A stretch of DNA of 64,000 nt, taken from positions 1-64,000 of the forward strand of contig NZ_JAIXIG010000001.1 in assembly GCF_020297365.1 (NCBI RefSeq), in the 5' to 3' direction. Below, one piece after another: positions 17,002 through 25,738 of the stretch. This stretch comes from Curtobacterium oceanosedimentum. Its GTDB lineage: Bacteria > Actinomycetota > Actinomycetes > Actinomycetales > Microbacteriaceae. Made by a program: the position numbers and the translations under genes. How positions within the stretch are numbered: the stretch's first letter is position 1; each line of letters begins with the position of its first letter. The notes beneath the pieces are model-generated. The model was not told the DNA's origin, did no database searches, and worked only from the letters and a program-made list of their open reading frames with translations.

Positions 17002-17436
17002 TCAGGGGAGTTCGTGCAGCTCGCGGTCGCGGAACCACTTCAGCAGCCAGGCGGCGCTGGTGCGGTCGAACGACCGCGGGAAGTCCATGGTGCCGGACAG
17101 GAAGGGACTGAAGCCCTCCTCGGACCGCACGTCGGCGTCGTCGAGTGCACGGTAGGCCATCGACCAGCCGTCGAAGCGCCGTCGCTCGATGTCCTCGCGC
17201 ACGAGCGACTTCACCTCGCCGTGGCGGGGGTCCTTCGCGATCACGGCGAACCGGTCGTCGACGCTCCACGCCGGCCCCTCGAGCAGCTGCATGAACCGGC
17301 CGCCCTTGGCGAGCAGGAGCCCGGAGACCCCGAGCGCCTCGTTGCGGAGCCGCGACTCGGCGAGCAGCACCGCCAGCGCGTCGTCGTCGAAGGGGACGAC
17401 GGCGCGACTCATGTAGACGATCGAGACGAGCACCAC
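17002..17436 (-). CDS. BLUF-domain blue-light photoreceptor 2
   Basis: 144 residues. A paralogue of the BLUF gene at 15791, sharing LGVSGLLLAKGGRFMQ and DPRH..VKSL. Tyr8, Asn32 and Gln50 keep the flavin-site spacing (24 and 18 residues). It is on the opposite strand and converges on the TetR gene. No effector domain is fused, and the C-terminus (WFRDRELHELP) matches that of BLUF 1 (WFRGRDLQDLP), suggesting local duplication and inversion around the regulator. Confidence 0.92.
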   Translation of the reverse strand: MVLVSIVYMSRAVVPFDDDALAVLLAESRLRNEALGVSGLLLAKGGRFMQLLEGPAWSVDDRFAVIAKDPRHGEVKSLVREDIERRRFDGWSMAYRALDDADVRSEEGFSPFLSGTMDFPRSFDRTSAAWLLKWFRDRELHELP

Positions 17437-17509
17437 ACCATCCTGCTGTGCGAGGGCGCATTGCGCGAAGTGGATGTCCGCAACGCGCCCGCTGGGGCGG
17501 CGCTGCGGG

Positions 17510-18664
17510 TCAGCCCTGCGGCAGCTCGTGCGCGGTGACGTCCTCGTTGCGCTTCTTCCGCCACGGGCGGGCGGGCGTGTTCGGGCCGTCCCAGACGAGG
17601 ATCGCGCCCCAGGCCGCGGCGATCAGCGGCACGGAGATGATCGCGCCGGTGATGCCGGCGAGGACGGTGCCGGCGGTCAGCCCGATCAGGATGACGAGGC
17701 CGTGCAGCTTGAGGGTGCGACCCATCAGGACCGGCTGCAGGAAGTTGCCCTCGAGCTGGTTCACGACGATCACGATGCCGATCACGATGAGCGCCTGCAC
17801 GGGGCCGAGGGCCACGAGCGCGACGAGGGCGGCGAGGATGCCGGCGGCGGTGGCACCGACGATCGGGATGAACGCCGTGATGAAGACGATGACGGCCAGC
17901 GGCAGGGCGAGCGGGACGCCGACGATCGCGATGCTGACACCGATGCCGATCGCGTCGACGGCAGCGACGGTGGCCGTACCGCGGACGTACCCGCCGAGGG
18001 TCGAGACCACACGGTCGCCGACGCGGCGTGCACGGGCGTAGCGCTCACCGGTGAAGGGCCGGAGCAGGAACTCCCAGATGCTCGGGCCGTCCTTCAGGAA
18101 GAAGAACAGCACGACGATCATCAGGACGAGCCCGGTCAGGAAGTTTGCCGTGGCCGAGGCACCGGCGAGGGCACCGGAGCCGAACTGCGCGCTCGTCACG
18201 AAGTCGGAGGCACCCGCGACGGCGTCGTCGATCTGCTTGTCCGAGATCGAGAACGGCAGGGTCTTCGCGAACGTCTGCAGCTGCTGGAACCCGTCGACGG
18301 CGGACTTCTGCAGCTGTGCCCACTGGTTCTCGACCGCGACGACGATGAGCCAGCCGATCAGCCCCAGGACCGCGAGGACGCCGATGAGCACCGCGAGGGT
18401 GGCCAGCACCGACGGCACCCGGTGCTTGCGGAGCCACGACACCACGGGGTGCATGGCCGACGCGATGATGAGCGCGAGGAGCACGGGGATCGTGACGACG
18501 CTCAGGATGTTGCTCGCCCAGACGATGCCGGCGATGACCACCACGACGATGATGAGCTGCAGGCACCGGGTCGCGAGGTGCCCCGCGGAGTCGGACCAGG
18601 CCGCCTGGACCCTCGACGGAGTGGGCGTGGTGGTCGGGCGCGGAGCGTCGCGGAAGAACGGCAT
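17510..18664 (-). CDS. AI-2E-family transporter (permease)
   Basis: 384 residues. About eight membrane helices; two hydrophobic segments lie near the N-terminus (about 35-95), a soluble loop with an amphipathic region follows, then four or more helices. LEGNFLQPVLMGRTLKLHGLV near the end is the family signature. Family members include the E. coli AI-2 exporter TqsA and Na+/H+ antiporters, so the substrate cannot be assigned. It is codirectional with, but 73 nt from, the BLUF 2 gene. Confidence 0.88.
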   Translation of the reverse strand: MPFFRDAPRPTTTPTPSRVQAAWSDSAGHLATRCLQLIIVVVVIAGIVWASNILSVVTIPVLLALIIASAMHPVVSWLRKHRVPSVLATLAVLIGVLAVLGLIGWLIVVAVENQWAQLQKSAVDGFQQLQTFAKTLPFSISDKQIDDAVAGASDFVTSAQFGSGALAGASATANFLTGLVLMIVVLFFFLKDGPSIWEFLLRPFTGERYARARRVGDRVVSTLGGYVRGTATVAAVDAIGIGVSIAIVGVPLALPLAVIVFITAFIPIVGATAAGILAALVALVALGPVQALIVIGIVIVVNQLEGNFLQPVLMGRTLKLHGLVILIGLTAGTVLAGITGAIISVPLIAAAWGAILVWDGPNTPARPWRKKRNEDVTAHELPQG

Positions 18665-18674
18665 GCCCGAGACG

Positions 18675-19892
18675 CTACCGACCGGACGGCCGACGCGCCG
18701 GTTCCGCCGGTTCGATCGTGGGTGGGGTGTCCTGTCCCCGCGTCGCCGGGGCGACGAGGAACGCCGCGACCAGCAGGACGAGGGGCACGAGCATCGCCGT
18801 CTGCAGGCCGAGGTGCTCCCCGACGAACCCGAGCAGCGGCGGCCCCACCAGGAAGGCGATGTACCCGGCCGTGGCCACCACCGACACACGGCGGTCGCCG
18901 TCGGTGGGGTGGTCGCCCGCGGCCGAGATCGACAGGGGGAACCCGAGGGCGATGCCCAGCCCCCAGACGCCGGCGGCCGCCGCGGTGACGACCGGACTCG
19001 GCGACAGCACGACGAGCAGGACCCCGACGGCACCGACCGCGGCACAGACCCGGACGACCGGGGCGCGACCGAACCGGGCGACGAGCGGGGTGCCGGCCGC
19101 TCGACCGATGAGCATGGCGAGGGCGAACCCGGTGAACACGAGGGACCCGACCGATTCGGGGGCGTCGTGGTCGGTGGTCATCAGCAGCGGGAGCCAGTCG
19201 CTCGCGGCACCCTCGGCGAAGGCCATCGCCAGCGTGATGACGGCGATCATGGCGAGCTGCACGGTGAGGACGGAGCGGCGGGCTCCCCGGCGGGCGCCGG
19301 GGGCATCGGCAGGCGTGTCGGCCGGTGTGTCACGGGGCACCGGCCGCAGGTTCAGCGCCGCGAACCCCGCCAGTGCGGCCATCACCGCGGCACCGACGAG
19401 CAGGTGCGCCCCGACCGGGGTCCGCACCGCCGTCACGGCGATGCCGACGACCCCGCCGACCACGCTGCCCAGGCTGAAGCAGGCGTGCAGCACCGGCACG
19501 ACCGGTCGCCCGATCTGCCGTTCGACCGCGGCGGCCTCGACGTTCAGCCCGATCTCGGCGACGCCCGCCCCGAAGCCGATCAGGAACAGCCCGGCCCAGA
19601 CCCCGGCGGCGACCTGCGCCGGGGCGAGCAGCGCGACGAGCACCATGCCGACGACGGGCAGCGCGCCCCCGAGCAGGATGAGCGGGCGGTTGCCGGTCCG
19701 TCGCACCAGCGCCCCGGCGCCGAGGATCCCGATCATCGACCCGATCGACAGCCCGAGCAGGACCAGGCCCATCGCCTCGATGGACGCCCCGAGCTCGTCG
19801 CGGATCGCGGGCGTCCGGGTGATCCACGTCGCGATCCCGAACCCGGTCACCGTCGACGTGGCGAAGAGTGCGAGTCGATGCCGCCCGGCCAT
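18675..19892 (-). CDS. MFS transporter
   Basis: 405 residues with 12 predicted membrane helices. The N-half has TRTPAIRDELGASIEAMG and GIGS-type helix motifs seen in the YbjJ/FucP-like branch of sugar-type MFS proteins. GFGAGVAEIGLNVEAAAVER and HACFSLGSVVGG are also typical of this branch. The stop lies 11 nt before the AI-2E-family gene, so the two may be co-transcribed. Substrate unknown. Confidence 0.88.
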   Translation of the reverse strand: MAGRHRLALFATSTVTGFGIATWITRTPAIRDELGASIEAMGLVLLGLSIGSMIGILGAGALVRRTGNRPLILLGGALPVVGMVLVALLAPAQVAAGVWAGLFLIGFGAGVAEIGLNVEAAAVERQIGRPVVPVLHACFSLGSVVGGVVGIAVTAVRTPVGAHLLVGAAVMAALAGFAALNLRPVPRDTPADTPADAPGARRGARRSVLTVQLAMIAVITLAMAFAEGAASDWLPLLMTTDHDAPESVGSLVFTGFALAMLIGRAAGTPLVARFGRAPVVRVCAAVGAVGVLLVVLSPSPVVTAAAAGVWGLGIALGFPLSISAAGDHPTDGDRRVSVVATAGYIAFLVGPPLLGFVGEHLGLQTAMLVPLVLLVAAFLVAPATRGQDTPPTIEPAEPARRPSGR

Positions 19893-19960
19893 GCCCCCAT
19901 CTGATCGGTCCGCGGGCAGCCCGTCAAGGGCGACCGCGTCACGCGCCTAGGATCGGGCCC

Positions 19961-20707
19961 ATGGCGACCGTCCTCCTCGTCCGTCACGGACGCACCACCG
20001 CGAACGCCACCGGCGTCCTGGCCGGACGCACCGCCGGCGTGCGGCTCGACGCCGTCGGCCGCACCCAGGCCGAGCGGACCGCGGAGCGCATCGCCGCGGT
20101 GCCCGTCGTCGCCGTGGTGTCGAGTCCGCTCGAGCGCTGCCGGCAGACCGCCCGCGCGATCCTCGACCGGCAGACCGACCGGCAGACCGACCGACCGGCC
20201 GGGCCGCCCGCCTCGTTGATCGAGCGGGCCATCACCGAAGCCGACTACGGGAAGTGGCAGGGCCGGAAGCTCGCCGACCTGGCGAAGGAGCCCCTCTGGC
20301 GCACGGTGCAGGCGAACCCGAGCGCCGTCGTGTTCCCCGGTGGTGAGTCCATGCAGACGATGCAGTCCCGGGCCGTCGCGGCCGTCCGGCGCATCGACGC
20401 CGAGGTCGAGGCGGAGCACGGACCCGGCGCCGTCTGGGTCGCGGTGAGCCACGGCGACATCATCAAGAGCGTCCTCGCCGACGCGTTCGGCATGCACCTG
20501 GACCTGTTCCAGCGCATCGGGGTCGGCCCGGCCTCGGTGTCCGTCGTGCGCTACGGCGAACACCGCCCCGAGGTCGTCGCGACGAACACCGAGTCCGGTG
20601 ACTTGTCCTGGCTGCGCACCGCCCCGGCACCCAGCGGCGACGCCGCGGTCGGCGGCGGCGCGGGCCACCCGGCACCCGACGCGTCCGCGGGTCCTGCCCG
20701 ACCCTGA
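19961..20707 (+). CDS. Histidine phosphatase, MSMEG_4193 family
   Basis: 248 residues. The phosphohistidine motif is RHG (8-10, His9); the second histidine is in VAVSHGDIIKSVL; the acidic partner region is IERAITEADYGKWQG. It is in the conserved actinobacterial set with DUF3090 and SCO1664-type genes, which follow directly. A short in-frame repeat DRQTDRQTDR (about residues 69-78) reflects a 12-bp duplication. The C-terminal 35 residues are low-complexity Gly/Ala/Pro. Substrate unknown; family members act on phosphomonoesters. Confidence 0.88.
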   Translation: MATVLLVRHGRTTANATGVLAGRTAGVRLDAVGRTQAERTAERIAAVPVVAVVSSPLERCRQTARAILDRQTDRQTDRPAGPPASLIERAITEADYGKWQGRKLADLAKEPLWRTVQANPSAVVFPGGESMQTMQSRAVAAVRRIDAEVEAEHGPGAVWVAVSHGDIIKSVLADAFGMHLDLFQRIGVGPASVSVVRYGEHRPEVVATNTESGDLSWLRTAPAPSGDAAVGGGAGHPAPDASAGPARP

Positions 20708-20740
20708 ACGGGCGGAGCCGAGCGCTCCTACAATGCGGGT

Positions 20741-21286
20741 ATGCCCACCATCGTCCACGGCTTCGACTGGCCGGACCGCCTCGTCGTCGGCACCATCGGC
20801 CGTCCGGGTGAGCGCGCCTTCTACATCCAGGCCCGCTCCGGTCGGCGCGTCACCAGCGTCGCGCTCGAGAAGGAGCAGACCGCCGTGCTCGCCGACAAGA
20901 TCGACGAGCTCCTCGACGAGGTGGCGACCGTCGACGACAACCGCTTCAGCGTGCCGCCGTCGGTGCCCGTCGAACTCCGCGACCCGGAGCCGCTCGACCA
21001 GCCGGTCGAAGCCGAGTTCCGCGCCGGGGCCCTGAGCCTGGGCTTCGACCCGTCCACCGCGCAGGTCGTCATCGAGGCGTACCCGATCGACGACGACGTC
21101 GAGATCGTGTCCGAGGAGAGCGAGGACGGCCTGGAGATCGAGGCCGTGGTCGAGATCCCCGAACCCGCCGAGCTCTTCCAGGTGAAGATCCCGGTCGGCA
21201 CCGCCCGGGCCTTCGTCCAGCGCACGCGCGAGGTCGTCGCCGCGGGTCGTCCGCCCGGCTCCGGGCGACCGTCCGGCGACGCATGA
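20741..21286 (+). CDS. DUF3090-family protein
   Basis: 181 residues. The sequence begins VHGFDWPDRLVVGTIGRPGERAFYIQA and continues GRRVTSVALEKEQ, the signature of DUF3090, a conserved actinobacterial family of unknown function. It ends in an ATGA overlap with the next gene. Neighbouring phosphatase and kinase-like genes suggest a phosphotransfer-related job, but no catalytic motif is recognisable here. Confidence 0.9.
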   Translation: MPTIVHGFDWPDRLVVGTIGRPGERAFYIQARSGRRVTSVALEKEQTAVLADKIDELLDEVATVDDNRFSVPPSVPVELRDPEPLDQPVEAEFRAGALSLGFDPSTAQVVIEAYPIDDDVEIVSEESEDGLEIEAVVEIPEPAELFQVKIPVGTARAFVQRTREVVAAGRPPGSGRPSGDA

Positions 21287-22041
21287 CCGACGGATCGGTG
21301 TCCATCCGGGCACGCATCCGCGAGGCGTCGAACGCCACCTTCCTCGCCGAGCTCGACGGCGCGTCCGTCGTCTACAAACCCGTCGAGGGCGAGCGCCCGC
21401 TGTGGGACTTCCCGGACGGCACGCTGGCCGGCCGCGAGGTGGCGGCGCACCTGGTGTCCGAGGCGTTCGGCTGGGGCGTGGTCCCGCCCACCTGGATCGG
21501 CGACGGTCCGTTCGGGCCGGGCATGGTGCAGCGGTGGCAGGACGTCGACCCCGAGCAGGACGCCGTCGACCTGGTCGACCCCGAGACGGCCGAGGCGGAC
21601 GGATCGCCCTGGCTGCCCGTGCTCGAGGCCATCGACGAGCACGACCGGCCCGTGACGCTCGTGCACGAGGACTCCGAGGCCCTGCGCCGGATGGCCGTCT
21701 TCGACGTCGTCGTGAACAACGCCGACCGCAAGGGCGGGCACGTGCTCGCGATGCCCGACGGGCACCGCTACGGCGTGGACCACGGCCTGACCTTCCACGT
21801 CGAGCACAAGCTGCGGACGGTGCTGTGGGGCTGGATCGGGGAGCCGCTGAACCCGGACGAGCTGGAAGGGCTGGACCGGGTGTCCGAGGCGCTGCGCGGT
21901 GGACTGGGCGACGCGCTCGCCGAGCACCTGACCGACGAGGAGATCGACACGCTGCGGGCGCGCTGCGCGGCCCTGCGTGCCGTCGGGATCTTCCCGCCGC
22001 CTCCTGGTCACGGCCCCGCCGTGCCCTGGCCGCTGTTCTAG
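21283..22041 (+). CDS. SCO1664-family protein (kinase-like fold)
   Basis: 252 residues; its ATG overlaps the previous stop by four bases. The family shows remnants of the PI3/PI4-kinase and HipA-like fold: a lysine in VVYKPVEGERPLWDFP, the catalytic-loop-like VVNNADRKGGH and the metal-binding-like YGVDHGLTF. Its function is unproven. In other actinobacteria the phosphatase, DUF3090 and this gene often sit next to mshC of mycothiol synthesis; mshC is not present here, and a palindrome and a convergent gene follow. Confidence 0.88.
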   Translation: MTDGSVSIRARIREASNATFLAELDGASVVYKPVEGERPLWDFPDGTLAGREVAAHLVSEAFGWGVVPPTWIGDGPFGPGMVQRWQDVDPEQDAVDLVDPETAEADGSPWLPVLEAIDEHDRPVTLVHEDSEALRRMAVFDVVVNNADRKGGHVLAMPDGHRYGVDHGLTFHVEHKLRTVLWGWIGEPLNPDELEGLDRVSEALRGGLGDALAEHLTDEEIDTLRARCAALRAVGIFPPPPGHGPAVPWPLF

Positions 22042-22054
22042 ACGCACCCGACGG

Positions 22055-22100
22055 ACGGACTGGAGGCGCGGGGCGGGCCCGCTACGGGCCTCCAGGCCGT
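22055..22100. repeat. GGAGGC...GCCTCC palindrome, element 3
   Basis: ACGGACTGGAGGC (22055-22067) pairs with GCCTCCAGGCCGT (22088-22100) with one mismatch, enclosing further GC-rich pairing. It separates the convergent SCO1664-type and VWA genes and could terminate both. Confidence 0.72.
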
Positions 22101-22112
22101 CCCTGGCTGGCT

Positions 22113-24134
22113 TCAGAACCCTCGGTCGTCGCGGGGGAGCGCGTCGCCGCCTCGGCGACGGGAGCCGAGGTAGGAGCCGACGACGGCGACCCCGAGGTCG
22201 TCGTTCTCCGGCGCCACGACGCTGCCGTCGACCCGCTTCGCCATCGCGTCGATGAACCGGGCGAGCCCCGGGTCCTCGCCGAGCCGGAAGAACGTCGTCT
22301 GGGCGCCGAGCCGTCCGGCGTTCTCGAGTTCCCGGACGGTCAGAGCGATCGTGACCGGGTCGGGCGGGTAGTCGAACCAGACCTGCCCGTTCGGCTCGAG
22401 GTGCGACGTCGGCTCGCCGTCGGTGACGACGAGGAGCACCGGCTGCGCGGTCGGGTGCTTCCGGAAGTGCCGGTTCGCCAGCAGCAGCGCGTGGTGCAGG
22501 TTCGTGCCCTTGTCCCACTGCGCGTCGAGGCCGACGAGCTGCTCGACGTCCATCACCTCGGCCTCGCGACCGAACGCGATGAGCTGCAGGTCGTCGCCGC
22601 GGAACCGGGTCGACACCAGGGTGTGCAGCGCCAGGGCGGTGCGCTTCATCGGGACCCAGCGGTCCTCCATCGCCATCGAGAACGACGTGTCGACGAGCAG
22701 GGCGACGCAGGCCTGCGTGCGGGCCTCGGTCTCCTGCACCTCGACGTCGTCGATGGTCAGGCGGACCCCCGGACCCGTCCGGCCGCCCGCACCGGCGGTC
22801 CGGGTCAGGGCGTTCGTGACGGAGCGCGGGATGTCCCACGGTTCGGTGTCGCCGAACGCCCACGGTCGGGTCGCCCCGGAGAGGTCACCGGCGGCCCCCG
22901 ATCGCCGGAGGTCGCGCGTGCCCTGCCGCCCGGACATCCGCTGCGCGACGTCCTTGAGCAGGCTCCTCCCGAGCTGCCGCATCGCCTTCGGGGTGAGCCG
23001 GAGCTGGCCGTCGGCACCGCGGCGGACGGCCCCGGAGTCCCGCAGGGCCCGCTCGAGGCGTTGCAGGGTCCTCGCGTCGACCGCGGCCTCGTCACCGAGC
23101 TGCCGTGACAGGGCGTCGAGGTCGAGGTCGTCGAGCTCCGACCCGGGGCCGGACTGCGCGAGCTGGTCGGCGAGGGCGTCGAGGTCGGCGATGTCCTGGA
23201 AGACCCCCGTGCCGTCGCCGAGCCCGAGGCCCTGCTGCCCGTCCATCCGCTCCGACCCGCCCCAGTCCTCGCCGGGCCGCAGCGCGCGCAGGGTGCCGTC
23301 GAGCTGCGACAGCTGTCCCATCAGGTCGGGAGAGCCGAACGCCTGCTGCGCGAGGGCGTCGAGTTCGTCGCGCTGCTCCTGGGTCATCGAGTTCCGCATG
23401 CGCTGCGCCGCCGCCGCGCGGGCCGCCAGGTCGTCGAGCAGCTCGTCGACGTTCGCGGGGTCCGACGGGAAGTACTCCCCGTGCTGGTCCATGAAGTCGT
23501 CGAACTGCTGCTGGGTGTCCTCGCCGCGGGCGTGCGCCTCGAGCAGGGCGTTGAGGTCCTGCATCATCGCGCTCACCGCCGCGCGGTCCTGGTCGGTGGC
23601 ACCCTCGAGCGCCTGCTTCATGCCGGCGAAGCGCTGGTCCAGCACCTCGCGGCCGAGCACGTCCTTGATCTCGTCGTACTTCTGGCGGGCCTCGCGGCTC
23701 GTCCAGTCGTAGTCGCCGAGTTCCTGCACGGCGGCGGCGGGGGAGGGCGACAGGCTGTCGAGCTGCAGCTCGGCCAGGGCACGGTCGCCGTCGTCGAGGT
23801 CGACGTTCCGGGCGAGCTCACCCCGCTCGGCACGCAGGGCCTGGTCGAGCAGCTCGCGCACCTGCTGCAGGGTGCCGTCGAGGTTGTTCGTGCTCGTCAG
23901 CTCCCGGCGCCGCTCGGCCACCCGGCGGGCCAGGTCGTCGAGGCCGCGCTGCGTCCGACCGCCACGGCGCAGGAACTCCCGCATCGCGCGCTCCGGCGAG
24001 GTGCCGCCCATCACGTCCTGCCCGATCGCGTCGAGCGCCTCGGCCAGGTCGACCGGTGCGGCGAGCGGGTCGGGACCGCCGTCGTAGCGGCCGTAGCGCG
24101 CGTCGCGGGTCAGGCGGCGGTTCTGCCTAGCCAT
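22113..24134 (-). CDS. VWA-domain protein (chelatase-type partner)
   Basis: 673 residues from the ATG at 24134, which overlaps the end of the AAA+ gene by eight bases. The first 430 residues are acidic, helix-rich and have LDELLDDLAARAAAAQRM-type repeats without a known fold. The C-terminal third is a von Willebrand A domain with an intact metal-ion site (VALLVDTSFSMAMEDRW, then TDGEP). VWA proteins of this kind work with the upstream AAA+ ATPase as a two-part remodelling or metal-insertion machine, as in MoxR- or magnesium-chelatase-like systems. The client is unknown. Confidence 0.88.
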   Translation of the reverse strand: MARQNRRLTRDARYGRYDGGPDPLAAPVDLAEALDAIGQDVMGGTSPERAMREFLRRGGRTQRGLDDLARRVAERRRELTSTNNLDGTLQQVRELLDQALRAERGELARNVDLDDGDRALAELQLDSLSPSPAAAVQELGDYDWTSREARQKYDEIKDVLGREVLDQRFAGMKQALEGATDQDRAAVSAMMQDLNALLEAHARGEDTQQQFDDFMDQHGEYFPSDPANVDELLDDLAARAAAAQRMRNSMTQEQRDELDALAQQAFGSPDLMGQLSQLDGTLRALRPGEDWGGSERMDGQQGLGLGDGTGVFQDIADLDALADQLAQSGPGSELDDLDLDALSRQLGDEAAVDARTLQRLERALRDSGAVRRGADGQLRLTPKAMRQLGRSLLKDVAQRMSGRQGTRDLRRSGAAGDLSGATRPWAFGDTEPWDIPRSVTNALTRTAGAGGRTGPGVRLTIDDVEVQETEARTQACVALLVDTSFSMAMEDRWVPMKRTALALHTLVSTRFRGDDLQLIAFGREAEVMDVEQLVGLDAQWDKGTNLHHALLLANRHFRKHPTAQPVLLVVTDGEPTSHLEPNGQVWFDYPPDPVTIALTVRELENAGRLGAQTTFFRLGEDPGLARFIDAMAKRVDGSVVAPENDDLGVAVVGSYLGSRRRGGDALPRDDRGF

Positions 24135-25512
24135 AGACGGCTTCGCCCCCGCCGGACTCCTTGCTGATCCGTCGGGCCAGGAACAGTGCCTCGAGGGCGA
24201 GCTCGATCGCGCCGGCCCGTTCGCCGTCGTTCGTCGCACCCATCCGCTCGCACACCTGGTCGTAGACGTCCGACTCACCGACCGAGGGCAGCCCCTCGAG
24301 GAACGCGCGAGCACTCACCTGTTCGCCCGTGGTCACCATCGTGCCGCCGTCGAGCGCGTCGACGAGCACGGTGAGGTCGAGCCCGCGGAACCGTGCGCGG
24401 ACGGTCTCGGCGGTCGCGGTGCGGAGCAGGTGCTCGAGGACCTCGTCGGCCCGGTCCTCCTCGCCGTTCTCGAACTCGATCTTGCCGCCGAGCACGTCGA
24501 CCGCGGTCTCGAGGTCGATCGGCCGTGCCACGGCCTCGTCCTCGCCCTGCCGTGCGGCCCGGTGCACCGCGGCGGCGGACACTGTCTCGGCGCCGGCGAT
24601 CGCGAACCGGGCGCTCACACCGCTGCGCTGGTCGACGGCGCTCGACGAACGGAGGGCCCGGGTGAAGCGGGCGAGGATCTCGACCAGGGCGTCGGGCACC
24701 GCGGCCGTCAGCTGGGCCTCCTGCCGGATGACGGCGATCTCGTCGTCGAGCTCGATCGGGTAGTGCGTGCGGATCTCGGCGCCGAAGCGGTCCTTCAGCG
24801 GCGTGATGATCCGGCCGCGGTTCGTGTAGTCCTCGGGGTTCGCGCTCGCCACCACCAGGACGTCGAGCGGCAGGCGCAGCACGTAGCCGCGGATCTGCAC
24901 GTCGCGCTCCTCCATCACGTTGAGCATCGCGACCTGGATGCGTTCGGCCAGGTCGGGCAGCTCGTTGATCGCGACGATGCCACGGTGGCCGCGGGGGACG
25001 AGCCCGAAGTGGATGGTCTCCGGGTCGCCCAGACTGCGGCCCTCGGCGACCTTCATCGGGTCGACGTCGCCGATCAGGTCGGCCACGCTCGTGTCCGGCG
25101 TCGCCAGCTTCTCGACGTAGCGGTCGTCCCGGTGCCGCCAGCTGATCGGCAGGGCGTCGCCGAGGTCCTCGGCCCGCCGGATGCTCGCGGTGGTGATCGG
25201 TTCGTACGGGTGCTCGCCGAGTTCGGAGCCGGTGATGACCGGTGTCCACTCGTCGAGCAGGCCCTGCAGGGTGCGGAGCAGACGGGTCTTGCCCTGGCCG
25301 CGCTCGCCGAGCAGGACCACGTCGTGTCCGGCGATGAGGGCGCGTTCGAGCTGGGGGACGACGGTGGTCGCGAAGCCGTGCAGGCCGGGCCACGGATCGG
25401 TGCCCTGGCGCAGGGCGGTGAGCAGGTTGTCGCGGATCTCGGCGCGGACCGTCTTCTGGACGTGACCAGAGGTGCGGAGCTCGCCGACCGTGCGGATGTC
25501 AGGTCGGGTCAC
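24127..25512 (-). CDS. AAA+ ATPase, magnesium-chelatase/MoxR-like
   Basis: 461 residues from a GTG at 25512 (VTRPDIRTVGEL); an upstream in-frame start at 25566 is less likely. Walker A is GERGQGKT, Walker B GIVAINELPDL, and sensor 1 is in ASANPEDYTNRGR. The presence of a long insert SWRHRDDRYVEKLATPDTS and the C-terminal helical lid match the family often labelled sigma-54-interacting/magnesium chelatase in actinobacteria, although no sigma-54 contact loop is seen. It is translationally coupled to the VWA partner. Confidence 0.9.
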   Translation of the reverse strand: MTRPDIRTVGELRTSGHVQKTVRAEIRDNLLTALRQGTDPWPGLHGFATTVVPQLERALIAGHDVVLLGERGQGKTRLLRTLQGLLDEWTPVITGSELGEHPYEPITTASIRRAEDLGDALPISWRHRDDRYVEKLATPDTSVADLIGDVDPMKVAEGRSLGDPETIHFGLVPRGHRGIVAINELPDLAERIQVAMLNVMEERDVQIRGYVLRLPLDVLVVASANPEDYTNRGRIITPLKDRFGAEIRTHYPIELDDEIAVIRQEAQLTAAVPDALVEILARFTRALRSSSAVDQRSGVSARFAIAGAETVSAAAVHRAARQGEDEAVARPIDLETAVDVLGGKIEFENGEEDRADEVLEHLLRTATAETVRARFRGLDLTVLVDALDGGTMVTTGEQVSARAFLEGLPSVGESDVYDQVCERMGATNDGERAGAIELALEALFLARRISKESGGGEAVYG

Positions 25513-25553
25513 CGATCCGACGCTACGCCGCGTTCGCGACGGCGACCAGAGGC

Positions 25554-25595
25554 GGACCGGAGGCACGGTGCGGGCCCGCCCCGTGCCTCCGGTCC
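25554..25595. repeat. GGAGGC...GCCTCC palindrome, element 4 (divergent site)
   Basis: GGACCGGAGGCACGG (25554-25568) and its exact complement (25581-25595) form a 15-bp stem that can extend inward. Its neighbours, the AAA+ and MFS genes, run away from each other, so a terminator role does not explain it. Confidence 0.75.
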
Positions 25596-25738
25596 TGCTT
25601 GTGAGTCCTCACAGCACGCGCGATCGCCGGGATCCCGGCGAGGGAACCGGACGCGGCGGCGGGGGATCCGGCTCCGTCGCCGGTCGACGTGGTTCAGCAT
25701 CTGAACCAGATCGGCGTCTGCGGCGTACGGTCCGCCCC

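Noticed and set aside
17510-18664. AI-2E-family permease considered as evidence of autoinducer-2 quorum sensing linked to the TetR/BLUF locus.
   Set aside because: The family is functionally diverse and no luxS or lsr gene is present, so the name alone does not support AI-2 export.
20160-20205. 12-bp duplication (DRQTDRQTDR) in the phosphatase gene considered as a frameshift or contingency locus.
   Set aside because: The unit is a multiple of three and only about two and a half copies long, so length change would not switch the frame.
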